The notes under the pieces: generated by a model
What the model was told of the DNA's origin: nothing
The model's database searches: none
Seen by the model: the letters and a program-made list of their open reading frames with translations, nothing else
Translations under genes and position numbers: made by a program
Shown here: positions 54,214 through 64,000 of the stretch, one piece after another
How positions within the stretch are numbered: the first letter of the stretch is position 1
How the letters are laid out: each line of letters begins with the position of its first letter
NCBI GenBank assembly: GCA_022496185.1
Contig: WTXG01000034.1
Coordinates: forward strand, 207,266 to 271,265
Direction: 5' to 3'
DNA: 64,000 bases
DNA from: Multifurca ochricompacta
Taxonomy: Eukaryota > Basidiomycota > Agaricomycetes > Russulales > Russulaceae

Positions 54214-54422
54214 TGTTACAATACCTAATACGATACCTTTCCCCGTACTATACAGACAGAAACGTACGATACTGCAACGTACGACTTTTTCTCCTCCTTT
54301 ACTCTTACTAGCCTCAAACCTTAGCAGCACCCTTAACATAATAACGTCATCCTCTTCCACTCCTATTTAAGTTACCATACGCTCAAGCTATATTCCTTAG
54401 TCTTGAGCTTTTGTGATCTACG
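54214..54422 (+). repeat. LTR-Y, partial 3' LTR of GypY
   Basis: Starts TGTTACAATACC directly after the GypY stop codon, preceded by the purine-rich GCGAGAGGTAA. Contains CCTATTTAAG near 54362. Cut at 54422 by CopB4. Confidence 0.7.
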
Positions 54423-54713
54423 TGTTGAACACAGAAGATGTTCGGTGATGCTTCAGGCATCAGGTGATTAGATTAGCTACTTTGTAGATTAGATTAGATA
54501 CCGGAGTTTCGGACTTTTACATTATCTTTATTACTTTCTTTCTCACATTCCGCAGTAGCTGACTGATGCACCATGTAACATGTGATTTCTGTAGTGGCCA
54601 ATAGCCTTTCTCCCTCTGTTTATTGTTTGGACTCTGTCCGGCACTTGTGGACTTATTCCCAGTGCACAGACCATCCCTTCATAGAGTATATAAGGGTGTC
54701 TGTTTCGTCTCTT

Positions 54714-54745
54714 ACACTTCAGAGTTGTCTTCTCCTCTGAAGTGT
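54714..54745 (+). promoter_or_regulatory. Stem-loop near the RNA 5' end of LTR-B
   Basis: ACACTTCAGAG (54714-54724) pairs with CTCTGAAGTGT (54735-54745) over a 10-nt loop, 20 nt after the TATA box. Confidence 0.6.
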
Positions 54746-54794
54746 AAGTTCCATCCACTCTACTACCTTACCTTTGACTAACCGTCTCCTGTAG
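54744..54794 (+). promoter_or_regulatory. Probable 51-nt intron in the LTR-B leader
   Basis: Donor GTAAGT at 54744, branch site TGACTAAC (A at 54781), acceptor CTGTAG ending 54794, 13 nt from branch to acceptor. Overlaps the end of the stem-loop. Confidence 0.62.
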
Positions 54795-54921
54795 ATAACT
54801 TGTCTTTCTAGGTGTGTAGTATAGAGTAACAGAGTTGTCTTCTCCTCTGAAGTATAACTTGTCTTTCTAGCTTAACCCGCTAACTTCACAGTCAGTATGC
54901 TGCGCACATGCCTGTTTCACA

Positions 54922-55849
54922 GGTTATGGGCCCTGAGCACGCTTTACTGATCTGTCTCTTCTTTTGATCAGTCCAAACCTTCTTCAAGCTCACCAGCTTC
55001 AAGACTTCGTCTTTCCCAATCAGTCTAAACAGTGAGCTTCGAATTCTTCCCTTGCCCTTAACTGTCCACAAGGTGGTGCGCTTTATGTGCCCACCTTGAT
55101 CTGTCTGGCTAGTCCCTCAGGGGATTCTTGCAAGAGGTGATGAGGGACCCTAAGCGGGTGAAACACCTTGAGTTCCTCATGTGCGCTCTAAGTAAATAGT
55201 ATTCTTAGTTGTAGCTGGGTCTTCGTCCCATCCATAGTCTTAGTAGGCCACTTGCCCAGAAGGCTTGGGGCTATAGGTTCAGTCAATGCTTGGCTCGATC
55301 TGTAAGCCAGGTTTAGCGACCTGCAGGTAGAGTTTAGGGTCTAGAACAAGGCATGGGTAGTCACTCCCATGACGCTTGGGCTCGATACAAGTAGGCTTGA
55401 ACTACTATAGTATTTACACAGTAGCTAGAAGGTTTTGTCTCTGGGCAGAAGTACCCGCTGCCGTTGTTGGGGGTCCGCCCCAACCAGAGGAAACCTGATA
55501 GTCTACTATAGTCATGGCCCCAATCATCTAGGGCTTAATCATGGACTCCACCACCAGCACTAGAGGAAGGGCTTTATACCCTTTGTCTCTAGTGGAACTT
55601 GCGGTTGGCTCCTCCATGACATGACTCCCCATCTATTTACACAATGTCCCCCTGATGTGGGCTTAGGACTTGTTGTAGATGGCGCTAGACAGCTTACTAT
55701 ACTACTTAGAAGTCGCACATCAGAGGCAGGACTTTTCTAAGTTCTGAAGCATAGCGCCACAGATTGGACGGGCCCTCTTAAATGAGACCTGGACAACTGG
55801 TTCTAACTGCTCCTTGGAACCAGGATCAAACCCTTTTAAATCATCTCAA
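54922..55849 (+). other. CopB4 leader with primer-binding site at 54922-54933
   Basis: GGTTATGGGCCC joins the LTR. About 930 bp without a gene, matching the CopB3 leader. Confidence 0.75.
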
Positions 55850-56775
55850 ATGTCTTCCATCGTCTTCCCTCCCACTTTCAAGTTTGACAAACTTGATGGC
55901 TCCAATTGGCAGCAATGGTCTGTGTCGTTCACAGCCTTGCTGAGGATCAATGGGATGAAGAGGCACATCACGCATGATGCCCCTGAATTCCTCAATCCTC
56001 CCAAGCCAGAGGATGGAGAAAAGGATGACGAATATGCCAAGCGCTTTGCGCTTTGGTCTGAGCCTATGTACCAAGAATGGAATAGGGTGGAGGAGGTCCT
56101 CATGGGAGTTCTGGTGATGGTCACATCGCCAGAAACATACTCTCAAATTGCCTCTGACAGAACGTATCCAACTGTCAATGCCAAGTATGAGCATTTGGAA
56201 TCGCTCTACGGCTCAGTAGGTAGCATGGCCACCTACAACTTGTGGTGTTCTGTATCCTCCTTCCGCTTGGAAGAAGGAAAGCAATTCAGACCCCAGTTGC
56301 AGCGTGTGTTGGATGTGAGGAGTACTCTCAAGGAAAATGGGATGGAGATCTCTGATCTCCAGTTGAGCTTTATTTTGCTCCAATCCCTACCTCCATCCTA
56401 CTCAGCCATTGCTGGCTCTATCCTGGCGTCAGGTCCTCCTGACCGCCTTTCCCCTCAGGACCTTGTACAAAGGTTCCTAAATGAGGAAAGCCGACTAGCC
56501 GGCCCCGCAGGAAGTGGTGTTGGGGCTGCCCTTAACAAGGCAGCCCATGTCAACAAAAACAAAAACAAAAAACAAGTATCTTTCACACCACAACCTGCAG
56601 GTGCATCATCGTCCAATGATGTCACCTGCTTCTATTGCCAGAAGCCGGGCCACAAGGCTAATGAATGTCGGCAAAGGAAACAGGACAGAGCCAATGCTGA
56701 TGCAGGCAAAAAGGGCAACAAGAGGAAGGGGCAAGGCCCCAGTGTACAAAATAACTCCACACAAATAGCTACCGT
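55850..56775 (+). pseudogene. CopB4 gag, truncated before protease
   Basis: From ATG 55850, about 309 codons in frame: MSSIVFPPTFKFDKLDGSNW, a copia Gag domain, then a zinc knuckle CFYCQKPGHKANEC (56627-56668) and STQIATVV, at which point GypZ begins. Clean reading frame, in contrast to the same gene in CopB3. It could still yield a Gag-only protein ending a few codons into the GypZ LTR (TGA at about 56786). Gag coats the RNA and forms particles. Confidence 0.9.
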
Positions 56776-57364
56776 TGTCATGAACTGACACCCTAGAAAA
56801 CCTCCTGACCCCCCAGAAATCCTCAGACGCTCCCAGAGACCTTGTAAAACCCTCAGAGATGAAGATAACCCTAGATTAAGACCAGAGAAGGGCCGGTCCG
56901 GACCAGGGCCGGACTCCTGCCAAATTGGAGACCTGTGGGAAGAGTACTAACAGAACCCCACAATGTCTAAACAGCAGTGCACAAACTGCGGACTGCGGAC
57001 TGCGGACTGCGGACTGCGGATTCCTAAGCCCAAAAGTGGGGCTATTCTCATTGGTGGATCAGTAGGGAGTTAGAGCGGAGTTGGCCTCCCCTAAAGTGGT
57101 GCACAGACCAAAGTCCCGGTTGTAATTACGTATATAAACCCTTTGGGAATAGAATGGACAGCTCCAGACTGTCCACTTGTGATCCGGTTCCTGATTACCT
57201 AGGAGATTAGCCCCACTTTGTGGAAGGCTTCTCATCCCTTGCCCTTGAGCTGTTCGCTTCGCCTCTCTTGCACTTTCGCCCTCACTCTCACCTTTTGCCC
57301 ACTTCTAAATCCTTTCCCCTCGCATACAACCCACTGTCCAGGCAGTCGACAGTGAGTTGTAACA
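56776..57364 (+). repeat. LTR-Z, 5' LTR of GypZ
   Basis: TGTCATGAACTGACACCC...GAGTTGTAACA, 589 bp, inserted in CopB4 gag. TATATAAACC near 57133. A 7-bp unit (ACTGCGG) is repeated five times at 56985-57020. No second copy in the window, so the ends rest on TG...CA and on the break in gag. Confidence 0.68.
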
Positions 57365-57729
57365 TTTGGACAGTCTCTTTCACAGCAGACAGTGACTGAC
57401 AAAGTGCCCTAGTGTCCCAAAACAGCTCTCCTGTGTCCTACACCTCGGATCAAGCAGCCTCCCCCCCCTACGAGCTTACCCCCCCCACGAAATCCTCAAC
57501 TTCGCTGCCTTAGTAGAGGCAGCTGCCACAGCATCCCCTGCCCCCCTTCATCGGTCTTGCCTCCTCTGGAACTCCCAGAACTTCATCCTTTCCCTGTGCC
57601 CTCCCCCACCCTCCAATTGCCCCCTCTCGTTCCCCAGGCCTCTTAAACGCGTCCAACACCTTTGGCACCCCCCCTCCTCGTTATATTCGCCTCCCAACCC
57701 CAGCTCCACCCCCTCCCACTACTGCAAAC
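57365..57729 (+). other. GypZ leader, possibly start of gag
   Basis: Begins TTTGGACAGTCTC next to the LTR, the place for a primer-binding site. From 57440 it is very C-rich (C runs of 7-8) and would encode proline-rich sequence, as Gag N-termini often do, but no frame is convincing. Cut by Gyp3 at 57730. Confidence 0.5.
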
Positions 57730-58305
57730 TGTTACGTCCGGTGTGGGACGTTCTGCACGACTTGTGCGACAGCTTCGTTCGTAGGTTCAGATAAGAGACC
57801 AATAAGACCTCTTGGAGTATAAGGGGATGAGTCAAAGTCAACGGGGCTGTTCCGAGTGACAATGTTGAGCGGAAAGTGCCAAAAGCACTGAGACGATCGA
57901 GTCAGAGGTTTCAAGGGGAAGTCCGGAAGACAAACACCGATGTATTCAATAAGTCGAGTCTGAGGTCTACATTGTAGCTACAGTGGACTTTATATACGTA
58001 ATCAGATGAGCGTCTACAGATAAGAATCGCGGAGTCAAGTGGGCCCAAATATATGAAAGCGGAGGGCGTAAAGCCTGGCTTCTACTGATAGGGAATTAAG
58101 TAAGTGTCTGGTCGTACGATAAGGAGATAAGTGATAAGCAGAGATAACGACAGCCAAAGACATGTAAACAAGCGAGTCACGGGGATGGGCGAAGAGCATG
58201 TGACGGGTCCACGATGGAGACGTAATCTGGTAGTGGAGAGTAGGCGGCAAGGAAGGGTCATCGTTGGGTAAGAAAAGAATACGGGTAAAGACGGGGTTCG
58301 TAACA
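57730..58305 (-). repeat. LTR-G, 3' LTR of Gyp3
   Basis: 576 bp, TGTTACGTCCGG...GGTTCGTAACA. Followed inside by the GAAGAGGGGGTGA purine tract on the element strand. Confidence 0.93.
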
Positions 58306-58336
58306 TCACCCCCTCTTCTGGTTCTAGCAGTCCCGG

Positions 58337-59569
58337 CTAGAAACGACTCGTACCGTCATCATCCTGCACCAGTTCGAGGTAGTCGTCAGCTACATTACGA
58401 TCGTCCATCTGATACATCTCCATTTCCTGTGGGCATGCATGGGTGCGAAGGAAGCCATACGGGCCGCGCTGACCACAGGCGCGGCATAAGTCGTAGACAG
58501 GGCAGTCGATTTCTTTATGCCCGGCGTTATGACGAAGGCACTTGCCGCACCAGCCTGACGGATTGTTGATGGTCGGGGCCACTCCTACGCGTCGGAAGAT
58601 ACAATGCCGACTCCAGTGAAGATTGCTGCGACAGTGTCGGCACCACTTGCGATTGAGAGGGCAGTTCCAACTGATGTGATACTTGCTATCACAGCGCCAG
58701 CAAGTTTCCCCGCGCGGATTCTCGTGCAATCGTGGCATTTCGAGCCGGCTCGGTAACAGCGTCGGGGCGGCTCCCAGTGTACGAGGAGGGAGGGGCCGTG
58801 CATAGGTGTCGGCGTACCTTTCAGCGATTGTCTGATATGCATCTCCTGCCTCTAACCTCTTCCTAATGTCCACAATTTCCTGTTCCAACTGGAACATCCC
58901 ATTCGTCAACCTAGCCATCATTTTCGCGTGATCCTTGTACTGCTGATTCAGTGTCCTCCGCAGAGTGATATTCTTCCGCAACCTCATGACTTCCGCCTTT
59001 AGGCGTGGCAGCCTCATGTCGTTCATCACCTCGTCGATCGCGAAGGCACGACAGTCCTCCGTGGCAAGATGGCCCAGCTGTTCGTCAGTCATCGTGTGGT
59101 GAAGTCGTCCCGTGTACCTTTCTTCTAAATACACCGGGGCTCCATAGACTGGCCCATCCTTCTTCATACATCCCGCCACGTCCATTCCTCCGTTGGTGTA
59201 GTAGATGTACTTGGCGATAGCTGTGGTGCCATCAGCCATGGTGATCTCTAAGGGGAAATACATGGATGAGTTAGGGTTATTGGGGATGAAGGGGAATTCC
59301 GGGGCTTCGTCATCAATCTCCCCGTTGAGCAGGTCGTTGGGGTGAGGCTCTTCGCAATGGGTGAAATCGTCGTTCGGGTTTGGGGACTGGTTTTTGACAC
59401 GGGTCTCGGCAGCATCGTAGTCAATGGGAGAGGAGGGACGAGAGGAGGGGTGAGCGGAGGGGAAATTTTCGGCGACAGTCATTGGGGAGGCGAAGGCGTC
59501 AATGGCAGCAGAGGCAGCGATGAAGGACATGATAGACAGTGCGGTGGTAGTAATCTGCTGAGAGGGCAT
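58337..59569 (-). CDS. Gyp3 ORF3: 410-aa coiled-coil protein with four zinc-binding modules, intact
   Basis: ATG at 59569-59567, 40 nt after the expected pol stop (59609), TAG at 58339-58337. N-terminal third is Ser/Pro/Asp-rich with a conserved core (SSMYFPLEITMADGT, YTNGGMDVAGCMKKDGP). Residues about 187-252 are predicted coiled coil (heptads of L/M/I). Then C290-C293-H298-C303 and C310-C313-H318-C323 (classic C-x2-C-x4-H-x4-C), C341-C344-H351-C356 and C362-C365-H377-C379, and an acidic tail. No signal peptide or membrane segment, so it is not an envelope protein. The pattern suggests a nucleic-acid-binding oligomer. Conserved in Gyp1 and Gyp2, absent from GypX. Function unknown. Confidence 0.88.
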   Translation of the reverse strand: MPSQQITTTALSIMSFIAASAAIDAFASPMTVAENFPSAHPSSRPSSPIDYDAAETRVKNQSPNPNDDFTHCEEPHPNDLLNGEIDDEAPEFPFIPNNPNSSMYFPLEITMADGTTAIAKYIYYTNGGMDVAGCMKKDGPVYGAPVYLEERYTGRLHHTMTDEQLGHLATEDCRAFAIDEVMNDMRLPRLKAEVMRLRKNITLRRTLNQQYKDHAKMMARLTNGMFQLEQEIVDIRKRLEAGDAYQTIAERYADTYARPLPPRTLGAAPTLLPSRLEMPRLHENPRGETCWRCDSKYHISWNCPLNRKWCRHCRSNLHWSRHCIFRRVGVAPTINNPSGWCGKCLRHNAGHKEIDCPVYDLCRACGQRGPYGFLRTHACPQEMEMYQMDDRNVADDYLELVQDDDGTSRF

Positions 59570-59608
59570 ATACTGGGGAAATTGTCTGTGGGTTGAGATT
59601 GCTCCCTT

Positions 59609-62600
59609 TTAACTATTCCTGGGTGCTTCTGGATGTCAGGCATGGAACTCCGAGATAAGGACCGGGGCAGAGATATCTCGGCTGGTTCCCATGAGTTGTC
59701 AGAGGCTGGGAATCCCTTCCACTTAATCAGGTAGTACAGTTTGCGCCCTCGGCCTTGTCGCTTCGAGTCTAGAACGCGTTCTACTTCCCACTCTTCTTCC
59801 CCGTCGATAAGGTCAGGAGGGGGTCTCGAGAAGTTTTCTCCATGTAGAGGTGTCTCTTTGTAGGGCGTAAGCAGTTTGGCATGGAAGACCGGGTGAATGC
59901 GCCATGTGGGGGGGAGCTCGAGTTGGTATGACACATCTGACAGCTTCCTTGTTATCTTGAAGGGTCCGTGACGTCGGGGCGCTAGCTTGGCAGTCGGATG
60001 TGACGTGTGGATGTTCTTCCCTTCCAACCAGACCAGGTCATTGGTCCGATAAGGTGTGAATCTTGTGGACTTCTCAGCCAGGGTCTTTGCGCCTTCAACA
60101 GGTTTTCATTGGCTGATTTCCGAATCTCTTCCCATTGGTCGATACGTTGTGTGGCTGACGGGACATTCGTTGGCTTTCCTGTCCATGTGGCTCGGGGTGT
60201 CCATCCCATGATAAGCGAAAATGGGGAGTGTTTCGTGGTGCCATTGGGCCAAGAATTGTGGGCAAACTCTGCTGTCGCGAGCCAGTCAGCCCAATCATCC
60301 TGTCATCCATTACACCAGAACCGAAGATACTGTTCGAGCCACTGGTTTGTTCTTTCTGATTGTCCATCTGTCTGTGGGTGATACGCCGTAGAGATGTTCT
60401 GGGCGATATTCAACGTTTTACAAAGCGCTCTGGCAAACGCAGACGTGAAGCGTGGGTCGCGGTCTGAGATGATCTTTTCAGGGAGGCCATAGTGTCTGTA
60501 AACGTGATCCAGATAAAGTTTGGCCACCCCTTCTGCCGTGATGGACTCATTGCAGGGTATGAACAGCGCTGCTTTTGAACAGTCATGGTCAGTGATGGTC
60601 AGGATTGAGTCGAAGCCTCTGGAGGTGGGGAGTTTGACAATGAAGTCCATGGCTATTGTTTGGAACGGTTGCGAAGTCGTTGGTGTAATTGGGGATAATG
60701 CCGGCGGGTGTGGGTGTGTATTCACTTTGTTGGCCTGGCAATCTGCACATCCTTTCACGTATTCTTCCACATCCTTCTTCATGTTCGGCCACCAGTAGTC
60801 TCGTTTGGCAAGGGCGTAGGTGTTGGCGATGCCGGGATGTCCTGCAGAGGGGAGATCGTGGTGAAAATGGATCACCCCCCTCTTAATGTTGTCGCCACCG
60901 GTGACAACGAGACGATCCCCGTCCTTCCACCAAAGGCCATCAATTTTCTTTAGATTATGTGCATCTGCCCATGTTTCGCATAGTTGTTGATTCATATTTT
61001 GCGAAACCTGGGCCCATAAATCCATGTCGTGAAGACTGACGACAGCCGTCCTCGTGAAAACCTCCTCTGGGAGTACTGTCACATCATTATTGTCCTCTGC
61101 ACCATTATTTAGGTCAGGTCGTCTTGATAGGGCATCTGCACGAGCATTACGACTTCCAGCAATGTGCTTCAATTCGAAGTTGTATTCTTCGAGCTCTAAG
61201 ACTTCGCGAGCGACTCGTCGGCTTATTTTATGGGGTTCCTTCCAGTAGAGTAGGTTGGAATGGTCGGTATGGATGATGGTCTTGTGCGGTGTTCCCGCTA
61301 GGTATGGTCGCCAATGTCGTAGCGCTTTCACAATGGCAAGCAGTTCCCTATCCCAGATATCATAATTTCGTTCCGCTGGTGAGAATGTTTCCGAATAGAA
61401 GGCGACTGGGTGAAGTAGTCCCGCTTCATCTCTTTGATTTAATACGGCTCCATTAGCAAAGTGGGATGCGTCGACTTCGAGTTCAAAGGGCTTCTTCAGA
61501 TCTGGCTGCAAGAGGACTGGTTCTGAACCAACGATGTCTCGGATCTGTTCAAAGGCCCGCTGATGCTCTTCCGCCCAGTGCCAGGGTACATCCTTCTTTA
61601 ATAGTCCATTTAGCGGCTGAGCGATCCCTGAAAATCCCTTGACAAAGCGTCGATAGAAATTGCAAAATCCGATGAAGGACCGCACATCCTTGACACACGT
61701 AGGTATGGGCCATTCTCGGATTCCCTGTACTTTTATCGGGTCCATCCGTACGTGTCCTCCCTCTAGGATGACTCCCAGATACTCAACGCTCTGTTGTTCG
61801 AACGAGCATTTGGCCGGTTTAAGGTATAGGTCATGCTCGCGTAGGATGTCCAGCACTTGGTGTACTCGCTTTCGATGATGGGTCAGGTCGTCCGCAGTAG
61901 CCACCAGTATATCATCCATGTATACTACCACTTCGCCCGTGAGAATGAGATCGCAGAAAATGTGATTCATCATGGACTGAAAGGTGGCAGGCGAGTTGGT
62001 AAGGCCGAAAAACATGACATTCGGCTCAAAGAGCCCTTGGTTGGTTTTAAACGCTGCTTTACACTGGTCTCCCTCTTTGATCCGAATATTGTTATATCCC
62101 CAACGGACGTCCATTTTGGAGAATAAGGACTTGTCCCGCATAGTATCGATGAGTTCTGATATGAGTGGTAGTGGGTAGGCATTCTTTACAGTATGGGCAT
62201 TTATCCGTCGGTAGTCTTGTACAGGTCGAAGTTTGCCATCTTTCTTCTTGATGAAGAAGAATGGTGACGCATATGGTGATTTCGACGGACGAATGTACCC
62301 CTTGGCAAGATGTTCCTCGAGGAAAGTCGTGAGTGCTGCTTGTTCTGCCTGGGACAGTGGGTAAATTTTACAGTCGATTGCGGTTGGCGTATCCGGTGTG
62401 AAATCGATGGCGTGGTCCCATGGTCTGGCAGGAGGAAAACGTTGCGATTCCTCCTCTGAGAACACCTTCCAGTGCCGGTGGTATTCTCTGGGCACTACCT
62501 CCTCGAAGGTCCGTTCTGTATGTCCTTCCACCGCTTTCTGCGCAAGTTCTGATGCTTTGGTAGCAAAACAACGGCCTGGATCTTCCTCCTCTTCTTCTAC

Positions 62601-63070
62601 CCTTCGCACTGCCGAGTGTCGAGCCACATAGTCGTACCCCATTGACGTGATAAGAACGGGGTAGGAATCTTTGTCCATAGTGGCATCACTCCAGTTGATC
62701 TTGGGTTCGAATGCAGCGAGCCAGGGGTATCCCAAAACCAAATCCTCTTCACCAAGGTTGGTGACTAGAAAGCGTATGATCTTCGTTGTTTCTCCCACTT
62801 GGACACTAAGGTCGGTGTAGTGTGTGATCTTTCCCGCTCGGTTGGCAGTTCCGTCAATATTCCAGATGTTCTTTTCCTGAGGGAGTGCCAGCATCCCTAA
62901 TCCCATGGTTCTCGCCATTCGTGGGCTAATAAAATTGTCGGTGGCTCCTGAGTCGATCAGGATGTCACGGTCGGCCGTCCTTTGTTGTGTCTCGAAATGT
63001 ACTGGTATTTTCAAAGATTTGAAGCGACTAGTATACACAGAGGTTACATGTAATGCTCGCGCCCAGCCGA
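59609..63070 (-). pseudogene. Gyp3 pol: protease, RT, RNase H, integrase, chromodomain
   Basis: About 910 uninterrupted codons (63038-60306), one TGA at 60305-60303 (CNG-stop-QDDW, Arg in Gyp1), then integrase end and chromodomain to 59609. Protease DSGATDNF near 62954-62940; RT FFFIKKKDGKLRPVQDYRR and YMDD (61922-61911); RNase H ELEVDASHFANGAVL; integrase zinc site HHDLPSAGHPG...CADCQ, catalytic AMDFIVKLP, ISDRDPRFTS and TDGQSERTNQ. The chromodomain (EWEVERVLDSKRQG...YLIKWKGFPASDNSWEPA) loses frame after EPA by a one-base deletion. No clear own start codon; expression would be as a Gag-Pol fusion. Confidence 0.92.
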
Positions 63071-64000
63071 TGGGGTAGAGCCAGTCAAAAATCCTTCTTT
63101 GCGAATGCCTTTTCCACTAGGATGGCTCGCACTTCTTCACTCTCCTTCATCATGTTGGCCCATATTTCTTGTGCCTTTTCCTCCTTCGTCGTCGTCTTTT
63201 TGTCAACAGTTGGTGGGTTGTTGCGGACAGGCGTAACAGTTGCTTCTGCCGCACGTACTCCCTTCTTCGGGCATTCCCTTGACATGTGCCCTTGTGCTTT
63301 GCAGCGAAAGCACCGTCCTTCCTTCATCAACGTCTGCCTCTCGTCCTCGTAAGGGCGACGCGTGCCCTGGTTCTGTCCGCAGAGGTATCCATTGCGTTCG
63401 GATCCCTCTGACTGTGTGTGTGGGTTTAACCCCAAAGGCGGCCTTCCATTGGTCGCGGGTCTTTCCCTTCCTGGTGTCGACTCCGAAGCGGGTCTGAAAG
63501 TCGAGGTAATCCTGCTGCTGTCGTCGGGCAGCGTCGACCCATGTATCCCAGTCATTGGGATGGTGGAATTGGATAATGTTCTTTACCAGGGGGTTAGGCA
63601 ACCCCTGGGAGAAGAGGTCCAACGTTGCCTCTTCATCTGTGTCATAACCGGCCCTGTTGGCCAAACTTCTGAACTTTGCCACATAGGCATCTAGTTCTCC
63701 CTTTCTCCATCTTAGAGCCTTCAATTCCCGGGCCGCCTTCTGCTTGGCCTGCCCATCCGTGTATGCATCTTTAAACCGCTGGGCAATGGTTTCCCAAAGC
63801 CCCTCACTAGTGGTGCGACGCCCACTTTCAATTTGCTCGTTCAGCCATTCCAGCTGCTCCATGGTCCAATCGTCTACAGCCTCCCCTCGGATCAGTGATA
63901 GAAGAGGTTGGCACGTTGGAAAGGATTAATGATTTGGGGAACATCATGGTTGAAGTTTTTGAACGTGGTAAACTCCAACATGAACTTTTTGCTTTGTGAT
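63071..64000 (-). pseudogene. Gyp3 gag, partial, with frameshifts
   Basis: Gag core (FQRANLFY, MEQLEWLNEQIESGRRTTSEG, FSQGLPNPLVKNIIQFHHP) and zinc knuckle CFRCKAQGHMSRECP, ending KKDF-TGA near 63085. Frameshifts near 63895 and 63430 relative to Gyp1. The codon run GAT-TTT-TGA-C at the end leads into the pol frame by a +1 step. The N-terminus and 5' LTR are beyond the window. Confidence 0.87.

Larger units (their letters stand above)
54423..54921 (+). repeat. LTR-B, 5' LTR of CopB4
   Basis: 499 bp in element orientation, TGTTGAACACAG...GCCTGTTTCACA. TATATAAG at 54687-54694. Nearly identical inverted partner at 52778-53280. Confidence 0.92.
54423..56775 (+). mobile_element. CopB4: Ty1/copia element, 5' part only
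   Basis: 5' LTR-B (54423-54921), primer-binding site, leader and gag, then interrupted at 56776 by GypZ. Protease onward is outside the window or lost. Confidence 0.9.
57730..64000 (-). mobile_element. Gyp3: Ty3/gypsy chromodomain element with intact ORF3 (runs off right edge)
   Basis: 3' LTR-G at 57730-58305, then ORF3, pol and most of gag on the minus strand. The 5' LTR is outside. CpG-rich compared with Gyp2. Damage seen: one TGA in pol (60303), a one-base loss near 59680 and frameshifts in gag. Confidence 0.94.

Noticed and set aside
58337..59569. ORF3 as a retroviral envelope
   Set aside because: No signal peptide, transmembrane segment or fusion peptide; it is a soluble coiled-coil and zinc-module protein.

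Overview
The window looks like a heterochromatic, transposon-packed stretch of a filamentous fungus, most likely a basidiomycete. This rests on a BUB3-like host gene with short (50-57 nt) introns at the left edge, Ty1/copia and chromodomain Ty3/gypsy elements of fungal type, and 51-54 nt intron signals of fungal form inside the copia LTRs. Only bases 1-512 look like host coding sequence. From about 1.2 kb to the right end nearly everything is retrotransposon, LTR or DNA transposon, nested up to five insertions deep. Names used here are mine: CopA1, CopA2, CopC, CopB3, CopB4 (copia); Gyp1, Gyp2, Gyp3, GypX, GypY, GypZ (gypsy); LTR-A, -B, -C, -G, -X, -Y, -Z, -E, -F (LTR families).

Layout. (1) 1-512: partial BUB3 homologue, minus strand; 513-1233 intergenic. 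(2) 1234-16214: an old solo LTR-A split by CopA1 (1668-16128, minus). CopA1 is broken by CopA2 (3060-10215, minus, TSD aggtc) and by two solo LTRs (11210-11799, TSD cctgc; 12040-12643, TSD agtct). CopA2 has an uninterrupted 1441-codon gag-pol and near-identical LTRs and is the best candidate for an active element. (3) 16258-52405: an old copia, CopC (plus strand), whose gag start codon was hit by GypX (17128-32353, TSD ccatg). GypX carries a solo LTR-B in its 5' LTR and Gyp1 (22753-30818, TSD atcgg) in pol; Gyp1 carries a solo LTR-G (TSD ctggc). CopC was hit again further on by Gyp2 (34865-52272, minus). Gyp2 holds a hAT-like element (39815-41135, 8-bp TSD gttgcatc), CopB3 (42547-48954) and a solo LTR-G (49258-51454, TSD gtatt) that was itself split by a palindromic Tc1-like element (49521-51130, TA TSD). 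(4) 52406-56775: LTR fragments, a chromodomain gypsy tail (GypY) and CopB4 (5' LTR, leader and gag only). (5) 56776-64000: 5' LTR and leader of GypZ, then Gyp3 (minus), which runs off the right edge.

How the parts work. The copia elements encode one polyprotein (gag zinc knuckle, aspartic protease, integrase, reverse transcriptase, RNase H) and share a primer-binding site matching the anticodon arm of initiator tRNA-Met, which suggests half-tRNA priming. Gyp1-3 encode gag, then pol (protease, RT, RNase H, integrase, chromodomain), then an extra third ORF with a coiled coil and four zinc-binding CCHC-like modules in the position where env would lie. Damage is of two kinds. Most stops in Gyp1, Gyp3, GypX and CopC are TGA, many of them where a related copy has Arg, and the LTR-pair differences I compared are nearly all CpG to TpG/CpA; both fit cytosine-methylation mutagenesis. 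CopB3 instead is full of one-base deletions although its LTRs are nearly identical, which looks more like consensus error than decay.

All calls come from reading the sequence and comparing copies within the window; no database search was done.
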